A DNA stretch of 64,000 bases from Bacillus sp. AFS088145 (GCF_002564465.1 NZ_NUUX01000013.1:411023-475022), one strand, 5' to 3'. Shown: positions 26,421-35,536, counted from the first letter of the stretch. A program made the numbers and translations. Notes: generated by a model from the sequence alone, not told the origin.

Positions 26421-27332
26421 TTAAAAGAACGTACTAGCAAGTTGTATTACAATTGGTAAAGTTAGACTACTTAATATAGTTGAGGTAATAACAGTTTGTG
26501 CTGCAAAATTTGCATGCGGACCTTTGAATGATAGTAATGCACTGTTTCTTGAACTTGGAAAGGCACTACCTATAAAGAGAGCTTTTGCAATTACGCCTTC
26601 AAAGCCGAAAATTTTTATAAGTGCAAATGCAATGATCGGACCACCAATCAATCTTAAGAAGTTACTAATCGCTAAATTGTTCCAGCTAATTTCTTTCCCC
26701 GATTCAGCTAATTGAGCTCCAAGTGTAATTAACGCAAATGGGGCAAATGATTCAGTAATAGGATTTAAAATGGAAACCAATTCATGATTTAATTTCACAT
26801 GAGATATTTGAAGAATAAAGCCAAGTACTACACTATAAATGATTGGTAGCTTTAGCATTTTCATAATTGCTTCTTTCATTTGAACTGAAGCCTCTGCATT
26901 ATATACCCCAACAGTAAATGTCATTATATTTTGAAACAAAACGATTAAAACTCCAATACTCAATGCAAAAGGATCATTTTTAAAAACTAACGCATTTACT
27001 GGCAATCCAAGATTTCCGGAATTATTTAATGCGATGCTATTAGCAAATGTACCTTGCATAGATTTTTCAATTCCTCTCCACCTACATATTACTGTTGAAA
27101 TTAGAGACATGGCGACAAATTGAATAACCAAGTAAAATAAAACACCACCTGCAACTTTCCCAGATAACGGACTATCATATATTTTCATAAATACTGCTAC
27201 TGGAAGAAATAAATAAACTAAGAGGGTTGTTAAAGTACGTAAGTGAAGTTTAAACAGACGATTAAACAAATAGCCTAATATAACATAAAAAAATAGAGGT
27301 AGCATAACTTCTAGTAGTAATTTTATTACCAT
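26421..27332 (-). CDS. AEC family transporter (auxin-efflux-carrier-like)
   Basis: 303-residue membrane protein with ten hydrophobic segments in two bundles. The unwound-helix motifs of the AEC/BASS fold are seen as NSGNLGLPVN (about 107-116) and a second cross-over near GSAFPSSRNSALL. Bacterial members move malate, malonate and similar anions. The substrate is unknown. The ATG at 27332 follows GAAGGAAAAG. It lies 42 bp after a small SHOCT-domain membrane gene, likely one operon. Confidence 0.85.
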   Translation of the reverse strand: MVIKLLLEVMLPLFFYVILGYLFNRLFKLHLRTLTTLLVYLFLPVAVFMKIYDSPLSGKVAGGVLFYLVIQFVAMSLISTVICRWRGIEKSMQGTFANSIALNNSGNLGLPVNALVFKNDPFALSIGVLIVLFQNIMTFTVGVYNAEASVQMKEAIMKMLKLPIIYSVVLGFILQISHVKLNHELVSILNPITESFAPFALITLGAQLAESGKEISWNNLAISNFLRLIGGPIIAFALIKIFGFEGVIAKALFIGSAFPSSRNSALLSFKGPHANFAAQTVITSTILSSLTLPIVIQLASTFF

Positions 27333-27374
27333 TTCTTTTCCTTCTTTCAGATGATCAACCACTTTTTATTTTAT

Positions 27375-27719
27375 CTACATATCTCGGTTGAAAATTTTTT
27401 CTTTTTGTTTCTGAAATTCACTATCTGTGATCACCCCGTCATTTTTTAATTTATTTAATTTACTAAGTTTCACTTCAAAGTCCTCTTTCTCTCTTGTAAT
27501 ATACTTTTCAACATTAACTTCATAATTGGATACACCACGATCACTAAAGACGTTGTATCCATTGATTATCGCAATCATTAGCGCAATTGCGGTCCATAAC
27601 AACCCGAACAAACCAGCTTTTGGTATTACAATTGTAAAACCTAGGACAATAAAAATAATGCCAATCAATAAACCTAAAAATGACTGCCCTTTACTTGGTT
27701 TAACTCGAATCTTTCTCAA
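27375..27719 (-). CDS. Small membrane protein with C-terminal SHOCT domain
   Basis: About 114 residues with two hydrophobic helices (about 14-33 and 37-56), then a soluble segment ending in a SHOCT-type motif: LSKLNKLKNDGVITDSEFQ followed by KKEKIF-like residues. SHOCT is a short helical oligomerisation motif often at protein ends. I favour a TTG start at 27719 behind AGAGGTGG; the ATG at 27737 encodes that purine tract and has no SD. It is probably co-transcribed with the AEC transporter. Confidence 0.7.
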   Translation of the reverse strand: MRKIRVKPSKGQSFLGLLIGIIFIVLGFTIVIPKAGLFGLLWTAIALMIAIINGYNVFSDRGVSNYEVNVEKYITREKEDFEVKLSKLNKLKNDGVITDSEFQKQKEKIFNRDM

Positions 27720-27980
27720 ATTCCCACCTCTTTTCATTTTAAAATTAATTTCTGAATGAAATAGAAGCTTTGATGGTTAAATTTGATAAAATATTATTTT
27801 GCTTTCGAAATACTATATTCGACAAATTATGTTTAAATACCTATTGCAAAAATAAAAAACCACCAAATTAAGTGATTTTTTAAATTTTTATATTAACTTA
27901 TTTACACTATTTTAGATTCAATCTGATAGGTTTGTATAAAATGATTTCACACCATTTTTTCAAACAAATCAAAAGAGTTA

Positions 27981-28433
27981 TTATGAATATTTTACTTTCC
28001 ATTCACTTAAATAGAGAACTTCATTTGTTTCTATAGGTTCCCCATCAAGTAGCGTTATAAATTCTAAACTATTTCCATCAGGATCTCGGAAATAAACACT
28101 CGCTGCTGGCATCCAAGTATGTACTACAGGTTCAATTGGATTTAATCCAAAAAAGTTTTCAGTTGGTTTTATCCCTCTCTCTTTTAGCCATTCAATACTA
28201 TTCTCTAGTTCATGTAGACTTACTCCAAAAGCGAAGTGACCTTTGTGATGAAATTCCTTTCCTTTCTCTACTTCCCATAGACCGAGCATTTGTTTGTCCT
28301 CACCGATAAAAAAGAAAGCTACTCTTCTTTTTTCAATTTTATGAGCAAGCTTAATACCTAGTTTTTCGTAAAACATAATGGATTCTTCTAAATTTTTCAC
28401 TTCTAAATGAGTTTCATATATACTTTTAATCAT
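27981..28433 (-). CDS. VOC-superfamily (glyoxalase-like) protein
   Basis: 150-residue vicinal-oxygen-chelate protein with paired beta-alpha-beta-beta-beta modules. ETHLEVKNLEESIMFYEKLG opens the first and VYFRDPDGNSLEFITLLDG closes the second, carrying the typical D-P-D-G-N and metal Glu. Possible roles include glyoxalase, dioxygenase or antibiotic sequestration, and no substrate is indicated. The ATG at 28433 follows AAAGGGG. It is divergent from the AAC(6')-like gene. Confidence 0.82.
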   Translation of the reverse strand: MIKSIYETHLEVKNLEESIMFYEKLGIKLAHKIEKRRVAFFFIGEDKQMLGLWEVEKGKEFHHKGHFAFGVSLHELENSIEWLKERGIKPTENFFGLNPIEPVVHTWMPAASVYFRDPDGNSLEFITLLDGEPIETNEVLYLSEWKVKYS

Positions 28434-28594
28434 CGTTTTTCCCCTTTCATTAGATGAAAGTAATATCATAAGTATTTATATTTTAGCATTATGCTGTTTA
28501 TTTTTAAAAAATTCTGAATTTAAAACTCATCGTGAATGCCTCCCAGATGATATGATTTATTTAACTTTAATTCAAAATGTAAGGAGGTTAGTAC

Positions 28595-29143
28595 GTGATC
28601 TTCCAATCAAATAAGCTTACTATTCGTCAATTAAAAGAAAGTGATGTTCCCCTTCTAGCCAAATGGCTTTCGAATCCTAAAGTTCTTAAATATTATGAAG
28701 GTCGGGATCATCCATTCAACGCTGAAAAGGTTAAAAGTATTTATTTTACTAAAGATCCCTCTATTAAAATGTGTATTGTAGTTTATGAAAATATTGAGAT
28801 AGGCTATATACAGTTTTATAAATTAGACAATGAAACAAAAATTGAATATGGATATGAAAATACAAGTGAAGTAATTTACGGAATGGATCAATTTATTGGT
28901 GAAATTGATTTTTGGAATCGTGGAATTGGAAGTTTCCTTGTCTCATCGATGGTGAATTACTTAGTTAATAATCAAAACGCAAAAAAAGTAGTAGTAGATC
29001 CACAAACATGGAATGGACGCGCGATTAAATGCTATGAAAAATGTGGATTTAAAAAAATTCGATTACTTCCGAAACATGAGTTACATGAAGGCGAGTATAG
29101 AGATTGTTATGTGATGGAATATGATTATGACTTCGCTCCTTGA
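28595..29143 (+). CDS. GNAT acetyltransferase, AAC(6')-like
   Basis: 182-residue acetyltransferase resembling aminoglycoside 6'-N-acetyltransferases: LTIRQLKESDVPLLAKWL, YEGRDHPF, IGYIQFYKL, GMDQFIGEIDFWNRGIGS (acetyl-CoA loop) and VVVDPQTWNGRAIKCYEKCGF. Drug specificity cannot be read from sequence, and chromosomal relatives are often not resistance genes. GTG start at 28595 behind AAGGAGG. The last four codons and the stop lie inside a decayed copy of the dispersed repeat, so the natural C-terminus may have been altered. Confidence 0.85.
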   Translation: MIFQSNKLTIRQLKESDVPLLAKWLSNPKVLKYYEGRDHPFNAEKVKSIYFTKDPSIKMCIVVYENIEIGYIQFYKLDNETKIEYGYENTSEVIYGMDQFIGEIDFWNRGIGSFLVSSMVNYLVNNQNAKKVVVDPQTWNGRAIKCYEKCGFKKIRLLPKHELHEGEYRDCYVMEYDYDFAP

Positions 29144-29230
29144 AAGAAAAGTGCTTGAAAACAATCAGATATCATTTTTTTAAACTTAGTCTACAAATTA
29201 AGGGATCTCTCACATTTTTGAGAAATCCCT
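29131..29230 (-). repeat. Decayed copy H of the dispersed repeat, with terminator hairpin
   Basis: On the minus strand a hairpin (29201-29230, AGGGAT...ATCCCT) is followed by TTTGTAGACTAAGTTT, ATCTGATTG, CAAGCACTT and TCTTTCAAGGAGCGAAG. This matches in order the element landmarks TGTAGACAAAG, ACTGATTG, CAAGCGCTT and TCTTTCGAGGCGCGAAG. The right half is missing. The hairpin probably also ends the GNAT gene and the YhfW gene from opposite sides. Confidence 0.6.
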
Positions 29231-29235
29231 CATGT

Positions 29236-30774
29236 TTATTGAACAAAAACTTGTTTTAAAGGTTGATCGGCTGGACCTTCTAATACGTCACCATAAATTG
29301 AAAATCTTGAGCCGTGGCAAGGACAATCCCATGATTTGTCACCATTATTCCACTCGACCTCACACCCTAAATGTGTACAAGTTGTGTCTACACAATGAAC
29401 TTTACCATTTACATCTTTATATGCTCCAACTCTTTTCCCATCTAGTGTTACAACTGAGCCCTCATCATTGTATAACTCTTCTATTTTTCTAGAAACAGGT
29501 TCTAATTTTCCTTCAATTAAATGTTTAGCTACATCTAGGTTTTGCATTAAGAAATGCTTAATACTAGGGTCTGCTTGAAATCTCGAAGGAGTGAACACAT
29601 CAGCATCAACAGCTTCTTTTTCTAAAATTAAATTACTTATTAACTGGGCAGAGACTGTTCCACTTGTCATACCCCATTTACGGAAACCAGTGGCAACGTA
29701 AATGTTTTCATGTTTTGATGATAATCTACCAATATAAGGCATTTTATCTAAAGTGATTAAATCTTGGGTAGACCATCTGAATAATACATCTTCTATTCCA
29801 AAGGTTTCTTCGCCAAAAAGTTTTAAATTTTCATAAAAACTCATTGTACGAGTTTCTACACCAGTTTTATGACTTTCTCCACCAATTAGTACTAGTTCTT
29901 CATTGTTATATTTAAATGATCTTAGAGACCTTTTCGGATTTTCCGCACTTATGTACATACCTCCTGGATATGCTGTTTTTATTTTTGCAGCTAAGGCATA
30001 TGAACGATCAGCATGTAATTTCGTAAAAAACAATTGATTACCATCGTAAAAAGGAAAATGGGATGCACTAACTACATGCTTACATTTAATTTTCCTTCCA
30101 CTTTGAGTGACTACGACTGGACTGTTACCTGTTTCAACGTCAATAACTACAGTTTCTTCATAAACCTTTAATCCGTTTTCAATTGAAGCTTTTAATAAAT
30201 GAATCAAGTATTTTAGCGGGTGAAACTGAGCTTGATCCCTCATTGTAATCGAATATTTTGTATCAAAAGGTAATAATGTTTTTACTGCTCCAAATGAGTC
30301 AATTCCTAACTTTTCATAAGCTTTCAATTCATTTTCTAGATTTCTTACATAATCATCTGAAGTCGTATAAATCGTTGCATCTTGGGTCTCATAATTACAT
30401 TCTATTTGGTTATCATTCGTATATTTTTTAATAAAATCCATTGCATTTTTAGTAGAATGATAAAAGATTTTTGTCTTTTCTAATCCAAAATGTTGAATTA
30501 GCTCATCGTAAATTAAATCATGCTGTGCTGTTACTTTTGCAGTCGTGTGGCCAGTTGTTCCATTAATTATTTTATTCGCTTCTAGTAAAGCCACCTTCAT
30601 ACCCGCTTGCGTTAAAAAATATGCGGTTGAAATTCCCGTAATTCCAGCACCAACGATTACCGCATCAAACTCTTCGTCATCATTAAACGGTTCAAAAGTA
30701 GGAATATTTAGTCCACTTCTCCATATTGGCTTTGAGTGCTTGGGCAAGCCATTATAATCAATCTTTTCATTCAT
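29236..30774 (-). CDS. yhfW: FAD-dependent oxidoreductase with Rieske domain (YhfW-like)
   Basis: 512 residues in two parts. Residues about 38-400 are a DAO-type FAD oxidoreductase with the dinucleotide motif VIVGAGITGISTAYF. The last ~90 residues are a Rieske [2Fe-2S] domain with CTHLGC and CPCHGS (about 466-471 and 484-489). The combination matches B. subtilis YhfW. The substrate is unknown; it could oxidise an amine or a quinol-linked compound. The ATG at 30774 follows AATGGAGG. It is monocistronic. Confidence 0.88.
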   Translation of the reverse strand: MNEKIDYNGLPKHSKPIWRSGLNIPTFEPFNDDEEFDAVIVGAGITGISTAYFLTQAGMKVALLEANKIINGTTGHTTAKVTAQHDLIYDELIQHFGLEKTKIFYHSTKNAMDFIKKYTNDNQIECNYETQDATIYTTSDDYVRNLENELKAYEKLGIDSFGAVKTLLPFDTKYSITMRDQAQFHPLKYLIHLLKASIENGLKVYEETVVIDVETGNSPVVVTQSGRKIKCKHVVSASHFPFYDGNQLFFTKLHADRSYALAAKIKTAYPGGMYISAENPKRSLRSFKYNNEELVLIGGESHKTGVETRTMSFYENLKLFGEETFGIEDVLFRWSTQDLITLDKMPYIGRLSSKHENIYVATGFRKWGMTSGTVSAQLISNLILEKEAVDADVFTPSRFQADPSIKHFLMQNLDVAKHLIEGKLEPVSRKIEELYNDEGSVVTLDGKRVGAYKDVNGKVHCVDTTCTHLGCEVEWNNGDKSWDCPCHGSRFSIYGDVLEGPADQPLKQVFVQ

Positions 30775-30946
30775 CTTTGAATACCTCCATTTATGTTATG
30801 TGGTTATTATTACCAAATTGATGGATGTTCATTAAACTAACTTTTCAATACTACTAATTAGTAAATATTGTTAAAATGGAGATAATGATGAATGCTCATC
30901 TAACAAAGCAAATAATAGTTAATAATTAGTAAAGAGGGTAATTTAT

Positions 30947-31474
30947 ATGGCTTATAGAATTAAAGACACTTTAATTTCTGAAACGGATTTAAAAAATAGA
31001 GTAAAAGCACTTGCCGAACAAATTGAACATGACTTTAATAACGAACCACTAATCCTTGTAGTTGTTTTAAAAGGATCATTTGTATTTGCAGCTGATCTAG
31101 TTCGTGAAATAAAAAGTAATATTAATGTAGACTTTATTTCTGTTTCCAGCTATAGTAATCAAACTGAATCTACTGGAAAAGTAAGACTGTTAAAAGATTT
31201 AGATGAGAATATCACAGATAAAAACGTGGTCGTAATTGAAGATATCATTGATAGTGGTCTAACATTGCACTTTTTACGTGACCATCTTCAAATGCATAAG
31301 CCAAAATCAATTAAAATTTGTACTTTATTAGATAAACCTGAAAGAAGAAAAATCGATCTACCAGTTGATTATGTAGGCTTTGTCATTCCAGATGAGTTTA
31401 TCGTTGGCTATGGAATTGATTATGCACAGCAGTATCGAAATCTACCATATATCGCAACTGTAGAAGAATATTAA
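30947..31474 (+). CDS. hpt: Hypoxanthine phosphoribosyltransferase
   Basis: 175-residue purine salvage enzyme that makes IMP or GMP from hypoxanthine or guanine and PRPP. LVVVLKGSFVFAADL is the N-terminal PPi loop, VVVIEDIIDSGLTLHFL (about 95-111) is the PRPP-binding loop, and KIDLPVDYVGFVIPDEFIVGYG covers the base-binding tail. It stands alone rather than in the usual tilS-hpt-ftsH cluster of Bacillus, so it may be a second copy. SD AAGAGGG precedes the ATG. Its terminator contains repeat copy C. Confidence 0.92.
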   Translation: MAYRIKDTLISETDLKNRVKALAEQIEHDFNNEPLILVVVLKGSFVFAADLVREIKSNINVDFISVSSYSNQTESTGKVRLLKDLDENITDKNVVVIEDIIDSGLTLHFLRDHLQMHKPKSIKICTLLDKPERRKIDLPVDYVGFVIPDEFIVGYGIDYAQQYRNLPYIATVEEY

Positions 31475-31489
31475 TATAAACAAAAACAT

Positions 31490-31694
31490 GCCGTTTGATG
31501 TATTTATCAAACGGCGTACACAAAGTACAAAAAACTAGGGTTTCAGACTGATTGCAAGCGCTTGTCTTTCGAGGCGCGAAGTCTGGTGAGGAGCGAAGTT
31601 ACCTTGGACGGTAATGAGCACCGCAGACAGGCGAAGCAACGAAGAAAGCGAGCATTTGTCAACAGTCTGGCCGTTTGATTTTTTATCAAACGGC
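31490..31694 (+). repeat. Repeat element copy C (long form) within the hpt terminator
   Basis: A 154-bp element (31516-31669) lies between two hairpins with identical stems GCCGTTTGAT/ATCAAACGGC (31490-31515 and 31670-31694) but different loops (GTATTT and TTTTT). The element contains TTTCAGACTGATTGCAAGCG, the TTTCGAGGCGCGAAG block, GTTACC...GGTAAT, GGCGAAGCAACGAAG and GTCAACAGTCTG. The left end (GTACACAAAG) is worn. Only the right hairpin is followed by a U-tract. Confidence 0.85.
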
Positions 31695-31699
31695 TTTTT

Positions 31700-32116
31700 T
31701 TATTTCTTGTTAACTTTTTTATGAATTAAGTCGATTAATAAGTTTCGATCCTCTGGAAAACTAAGTTCGATTTCAAGAATTTCATCTGAAGATTTCCAAG
31801 CAATATCATATATTAGTTGATCAGGGTCTTGAATTTTAACATTACCACCAATAATTCTAACTTCAAAATAATGTACTTCTACTTGAAAACCATACGAAAT
31901 CCCTTCTTTAATAAACAATTGCTTAATTACTTCTACTTCATATCCTGTTTCTTCGAGTACCTCTCTTTTACAACACTCTTCAATCGATTCATTTTGTTCT
32001 AAACCGCCTGATGGAGTAGCCCAAAGCTTTTGTTCATCAGGCCTGCCTTGAAGAACCATTAAAACCTGCCCTTTAGGATTTATACAAATACCAGTTGCCC
32101 CAATCCATTTCTCCAT
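31700..32116 (-). CDS. Nudix hydrolase
   Basis: 138-residue Nudix-fold pyrophosphohydrolase. The Nudix box begins SGGLEQNESIEECCKREVLEETGYE (given here in family terms: G-x5-E-x7-R-E-V-x-E-E-T-G), at about residues 36-60, with all metal-binding glutamates present. Likely substrates are nucleoside diphosphate derivatives, not identifiable further. The stop lies five bases from the distal hairpin of copy C, which can serve both convergent genes. It is divergent from the TolB-like gene. Confidence 0.88.
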   Translation of the reverse strand: MEKWIGATGICINPKGQVLMVLQGRPDEQKLWATPSGGLEQNESIEECCKREVLEETGYEVEVIKQLFIKEGISYGFQVEVHYFEVRIIGGNVKIQDPDQLIYDIAWKSSDEILEIELSFPEDRNLLIDLIHKKVNKK

Positions 32117-32255
32117 GAAAAGCCACCTCTTTTAGTTACTTTATATAATCTAGCTATTCGATCATTTAATGTTTTATCCTGTTGAAAATGGTTCTTTTGA
32201 TATTTATATAATTTCTTGGGAAAAATAACTCAAAATTAGTAAACGGGGTGAATTT

Positions 32256-33515
32256 ATGAATCGCAAATTACTACTCATTTTCTTGGTCGTTGTTTGTTTA
32301 ATTTTTCCGAACTTTAGTTACGCCGAAACTACTGCTAACCCATTAAAAATTGCGTTTGTTCGCGATGGATTCGTTTGGATAAAAATAAATAATAAAGAGG
32401 AAAAAATAACAAAAGCAAAAGGGGTTTATTCGAATCAGCCTGAGTGGTCTTTTGATGGGAACTATTTAATGTATCAAAAAGAAATACCTACTGGTCCTAC
32501 AGCATCATATCCTACTCGCTCAGAAATATGGATTTATAATATGAAAACCAAAAAAGAACGAAGAATCATTTCCGATGGTGAGAATCCAAAATGGTCCCCT
32601 ACTAAAAATATTATTGCTTTTCTAGATAGTGGTGTGCTGAACGTTTCTGATTTTAATAATTTTTATAATATTGCACTAGGTGTGGATGATTATAATTGGA
32701 TTCCGAACGGTAAGGGCTTTATAGCTTCATCAGCCGCAGCGCTAAATCCGGACGGCTGGACAAATCCAGTTTTATATAAAATCACTTTACCAGATGATTT
32801 AAAAAATATTACTAGCACAACAAACAGTGTAAAACAATTTTTTGTTGTTCCTAAAACCTTAACAAAAGGAAATACTTCCATTCCGTCCATAAATGCATCA
32901 ACATTTCAATTTTCGCCTGATCAAAAATGGATTTCTTTTATTGTTAGCCCAACAGCTTCTTGGTCTATGGATAGCGATATGCTTTGTATCATTTCTTCAG
33001 ATGGAAAGGTTTTTGAAGTTCAAGATGAAATTATTTTACATTTAGATAATCCAAAATGGGCTCAAACTAAAAATATATTAGGATACATTGCAGGTGGCGG
33101 CAGATTGGTTTTCGGATATAAAAACAAAAAGATGAATATTACTGAAATGCCAGCATTTACATCTACAAATTTAACACCACCACATTATGCTGAATTAGGA
33201 TTTACATGGTGTGATGATACATCGATTGTTGTTTCAAGAGTAAAAGAAAGTGAGTGGTCAAATGATGAAAAGAAACGACCAAAACCATCATTAAATGTGA
33301 TTAATCTTTCTACTCATAAACAATTAAAAATAACTAATCCACCAACTGGAAAGGGGGATTATAACCCAGTCTACTCTAAGTCTTCCAATAAAGTAACTTG
33401 GACCAGAAAAGGCGAATTAGATGTTGTCGGTAATGTATGGATCGCCAATTTGGATGGTAGTAAACCTAAAATTTTATTAAAAAATGTTAGTTCATATTCT
33501 ATTTTTGAGCGGTAA
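32256..33515 (+). CDS. Secreted TolB-like beta-propeller protein
   Basis: 419 residues. An N-terminal signal peptide (MNRKLLLIFLVVVCLIFPNFSYAET, cleavage about residue 24, no lipobox) precedes repeated beta-propeller blades with WSFDGNYLMYQ, WSPTKNIIAFLD, FSPDQKWISFI and YNPVYSKSSNKVTWT, typical of WD40-like/TolB blades. It is probably extracytoplasmic and structural or binding; no catalytic motif is visible. SD GGGGTG precedes the ATG. Its terminator carries repeat copy D. Confidence 0.78.
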   Translation: MNRKLLLIFLVVVCLIFPNFSYAETTANPLKIAFVRDGFVWIKINNKEEKITKAKGVYSNQPEWSFDGNYLMYQKEIPTGPTASYPTRSEIWIYNMKTKKERRIISDGENPKWSPTKNIIAFLDSGVLNVSDFNNFYNIALGVDDYNWIPNGKGFIASSAAALNPDGWTNPVLYKITLPDDLKNITSTTNSVKQFFVVPKTLTKGNTSIPSINASTFQFSPDQKWISFIVSPTASWSMDSDMLCIISSDGKVFEVQDEIILHLDNPKWAQTKNILGYIAGGGRLVFGYKNKKMNITEMPAFTSTNLTPPHYAELGFTWCDDTSIVVSRVKESEWSNDEKKRPKPSLNVINLSTHKQLKITNPPTGKGDYNPVYSKSSNKVTWTRKGELDVVGNVWIANLDGSKPKILLKNVSSYSIFER

Positions 33516-33726
33516 AAAGGATGTTTTAATTCATCCTATCAGTGTATAGACAAAGATCTAAAAACTTGATTTTCAGACTGATTGCAAGCGCTTGTCTTTC
33601 GAGGCGCGAAGCTTGGTGAGGAGCGGAGTTACCTTAAACGGTAATGAGCACCGCTCAACAGGCGAAGCAACGAAGAAAGCGAGCGTTTGTCAACAGTCTG
33701 AAAGGATGAATTTAGTTTCATCCTTT
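33516..33726 (+). repeat. Repeat element copy D (long form) within the TolB-like gene terminator
   Basis: A 162-163-bp element (about 33538-33700) lies between two hairpins that share the AGGATG/CATCCT stem (33518-33537 and 33701-33726) but have different loops. It opens ATCAGTGTATAGACAAAG and contains CAGACTGATTGCAAGCGCTT, the GGCGCGAAG block, GTTACC...GGTAAT and GTCAACAGTCTG. The distal hairpin alone carries the T-tract. The next gene is convergent and may use the same terminator. Confidence 0.85.
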
Positions 33727-33733
33727 TTCCATT

Positions 33734-34483
33734 TCAAGACCCATTAACGAAGCAATCATTTTGTAAAACTGGTACCACTTTAAATTGGTTTAATTGACTA
33801 CAGTGCGTAACATCATCTTCAAAGCCCTTCATTCTCAGCTCTCTTCCACTGCCACATTCCCAAATCAATTCTTTAATTTTATGTTTCGAGTGAAGAAACG
33901 CACCAATACAGACTTCCGCTTCAGGTGATTTTGTTCCTTCTAACTCTGCTAAAATTGCGCCTGCTCCTAAATAATCTTCAATAGAAGGTCGTAGTGCATC
34001 CTCATTTTCATTTAAATCATTCCAAACCTCACCGCACGGAATGACTGTTATATTGACATTTTTTTCTTTTTTAAGGCGATTTGCCAAACTTGCAACCGAA
34101 GACGCATTAAGTAAAGAACCAATCAATAACGCTGGCACTTTTGAAGCGATCCATGAACAAAATGCCCCATTTAGAGAACATAAAACAAATTTATTATTGG
34201 TATGCCGTTCATTAAATGAGACCGGCGAAAGTGTTGCCTTCCCTAAAACTGTCGCTTCATTTCGTCCTAAAATATACTCCGCTCCAATCTTTTTAGCATA
34301 AGCTTTCCCATCTAAATTTGGTGGATATGGATAGACGATGGCGTTTTGAAATACTGCTGAAACAACAGTCGATGAAAAACTAAGAACATCAACAATAATC
34401 GTAATATCCCCGCGTTCTGCTGCTTCTCTAGCTCCCCTTTTTCCCCACTCTAAACGGCATTCATAATTAGATTGATCGAACAT
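33734..34483 (-). CDS. 2-phosphosulfolactate phosphatase family protein (ComB-like)
   Basis: 249 residues matching the ComB family, which dephosphorylates 2-phospho-3-sulfolactate; in B. subtilis a relative (YitC) takes part in making spore sulfolactate. The landmarks are TIIVDVLSFSSTVVSA, LGRNEAT-VLGKATLSP, LCSLNGAFCSW, IPCGEVW and EDYLGAGAILAEL. No YitA, YitB or YitD homologue is adjacent, so the pathway role is inferred only from the family. The ATG at 34483 follows AAAGGGG. Confidence 0.82.
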   Translation of the reverse strand: MFDQSNYECRLEWGKRGAREAAERGDITIIVDVLSFSSTVVSAVFQNAIVYPYPPNLDGKAYAKKIGAEYILGRNEATVLGKATLSPVSFNERHTNNKFVLCSLNGAFCSWIASKVPALLIGSLLNASSVASLANRLKKEKNVNITVIPCGEVWNDLNENEDALRPSIEDYLGAGAILAELEGTKSPEAEVCIGAFLHSKHKIKELIWECGSGRELRMKGFEDDVTHCSQLNQFKVVPVLQNDCFVNGS

Positions 34484-34531
34484 ATTCTCATCCCCTTTAT
34501 TAATTTTTTTAAATCGTCATACATAGAAAAA

Positions 34532-34617
34532 GCAATACTCTTTAAAAGTATTGCATCAGTGTGTAGACAAAGTATAAGATTTTCAGATTGATTGCAAATG
34601 TTTGGTGGGCAGTCTGA
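34532..34617. repeat. Repeat element copy G (short, degenerate) next to a terminator stem
   Basis: Hairpin GCAATAC/GTATTGC (34532-34554), with a U-tract on the minus strand, is followed by ATCAGTGTGTAGACAAAG, then TTTCAGATTGATTGCAAATG and GGCAGTCTG. The palindrome is mutated (AAATGTTTG replaces AAGCGCTTG) and no second hairpin is left before the stop of the next gene at 34623. Confidence 0.75.
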
Positions 34618-34622
34618 AACGG

Positions 34623-35144
34623 TTAACGATATGTAACTTCTGTATACCCTAAACTATTTTTAGTTGCCTTCATCGGCTTATTGGGATAATAGAACACTAA
34701 ATCTTTATAATTCATCTTATATTTACTAGTTTTAAAGTACTTGTTAAGATAAACCGTTCTCATTTTTTCACCATCTACATAGATTGCTTTTCCTTTAGGG
34801 CGATCCTTATCAAATCCATAAATTAGTTGGTCATTTAAAAAATGCATTCCCTTGCCATCTCCGGCATACAAATGCTCTGCACCTGAAATTGAAGCAAAAT
34901 TCATATTTAAAAACGATAATGTTTTAAATATATATATACTATGCGGTATATCAGTAATACAAAGAATGTATGGACTATTCGGGATCTTAACTAAGTTGTA
35001 ATCCACTTTTTTTAATTCTGGTAAATCCTTATGAATAGCGAAACTAACTGCTTTTTCTTTTGAATTAAAATTTATTGATATATAAGTAAATATGCTCACT
35101 AATGCTACAAAAATTAGCACATATGTAATAACCTTTTTACTCAT
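34623..35144 (-). CDS. Membrane-anchored hypothetical protein
   Basis: 173 residues with one N-terminal membrane anchor (about residues 4-22, SKKVITYVLIFVALVSIFTYI) and an extracytoplasmic domain without a motif I recognise. The ATG at 35144 is placed by AAGGAAG; another ATG eight codons upstream encodes a similar MSKKGSY start but lacks an SD. It lies 29 bp after a VOC gene on the same strand and may be co-transcribed with it. No function is assignable. Confidence 0.6.
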   Translation of the reverse strand: MSKKVITYVLIFVALVSIFTYISINFNSKEKAVSFAIHKDLPELKKVDYNLVKIPNSPYILCITDIPHSIYIFKTLSFLNMNFASISGAEHLYAGDGKGMHFLNDQLIYGFDKDRPKGKAIYVDGEKMRTVYLNKYFKTSKYKMNYKDLVFYYPNKPMKATKNSLGYTEVTYR

Positions 35145-35173
35145 GTTATAACTTCCTTTTTTAGACATTTATT

Positions 35174-35536
35174 TTATTCAGGAAAAGAGCATACACCTAA
35201 ACGATTTCCTTCTAAATCTTTAAATTCAAACCATTTAAACGTTCCATCTTCATTCAATTGCTCTAATTCTACATCATTTTCTTTTAAATGATTATAAGCT
35301 TGTTCAATATTTGGAGTATAAAAATTAAAACTCATATGTGTATTAGGATTTTCTACTTGATTTGCTTTTCTCACTAACGTTAATGGTGTTTCCCCAATAT
35401 TTAATGCCGCATATCCATTCATCGGATCATTCCATCTAACCGTAAAACCCAATACCGAGCAATACCAATCTACCGCTTTCTCAAAATCAGTTACTTGCAG
35501 AAAAACTGTATCAATTCTTTTAAAATGCTCTGACAT
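35174..35536 (-). CDS. VOC-superfamily (glyoxalase/bleomycin-resistance-like) protein
   Basis: 120-residue protein with VFLQVTDFEKAVDWYCSVLGF at the start and WFEFKDLEGNRLGVCSF at the end, the two halves of a VOC domain. A metal Glu is present in the last strand, and the first-strand metal ligand is replaced by Asp/Thr-type residues. Substrate unknown. The ATG at 35536 follows GGGGAGG. It is first in a possible two-gene unit with the membrane-anchored protein. Confidence 0.8.
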   Translation of the reverse strand: MSEHFKRIDTVFLQVTDFEKAVDWYCSVLGFTVRWNDPMNGYAALNIGETPLTLVRKANQVENPNTHMSFNFYTPNIEQAYNHLKENDVELEQLNEDGTFKWFEFKDLEGNRLGVCSFPE

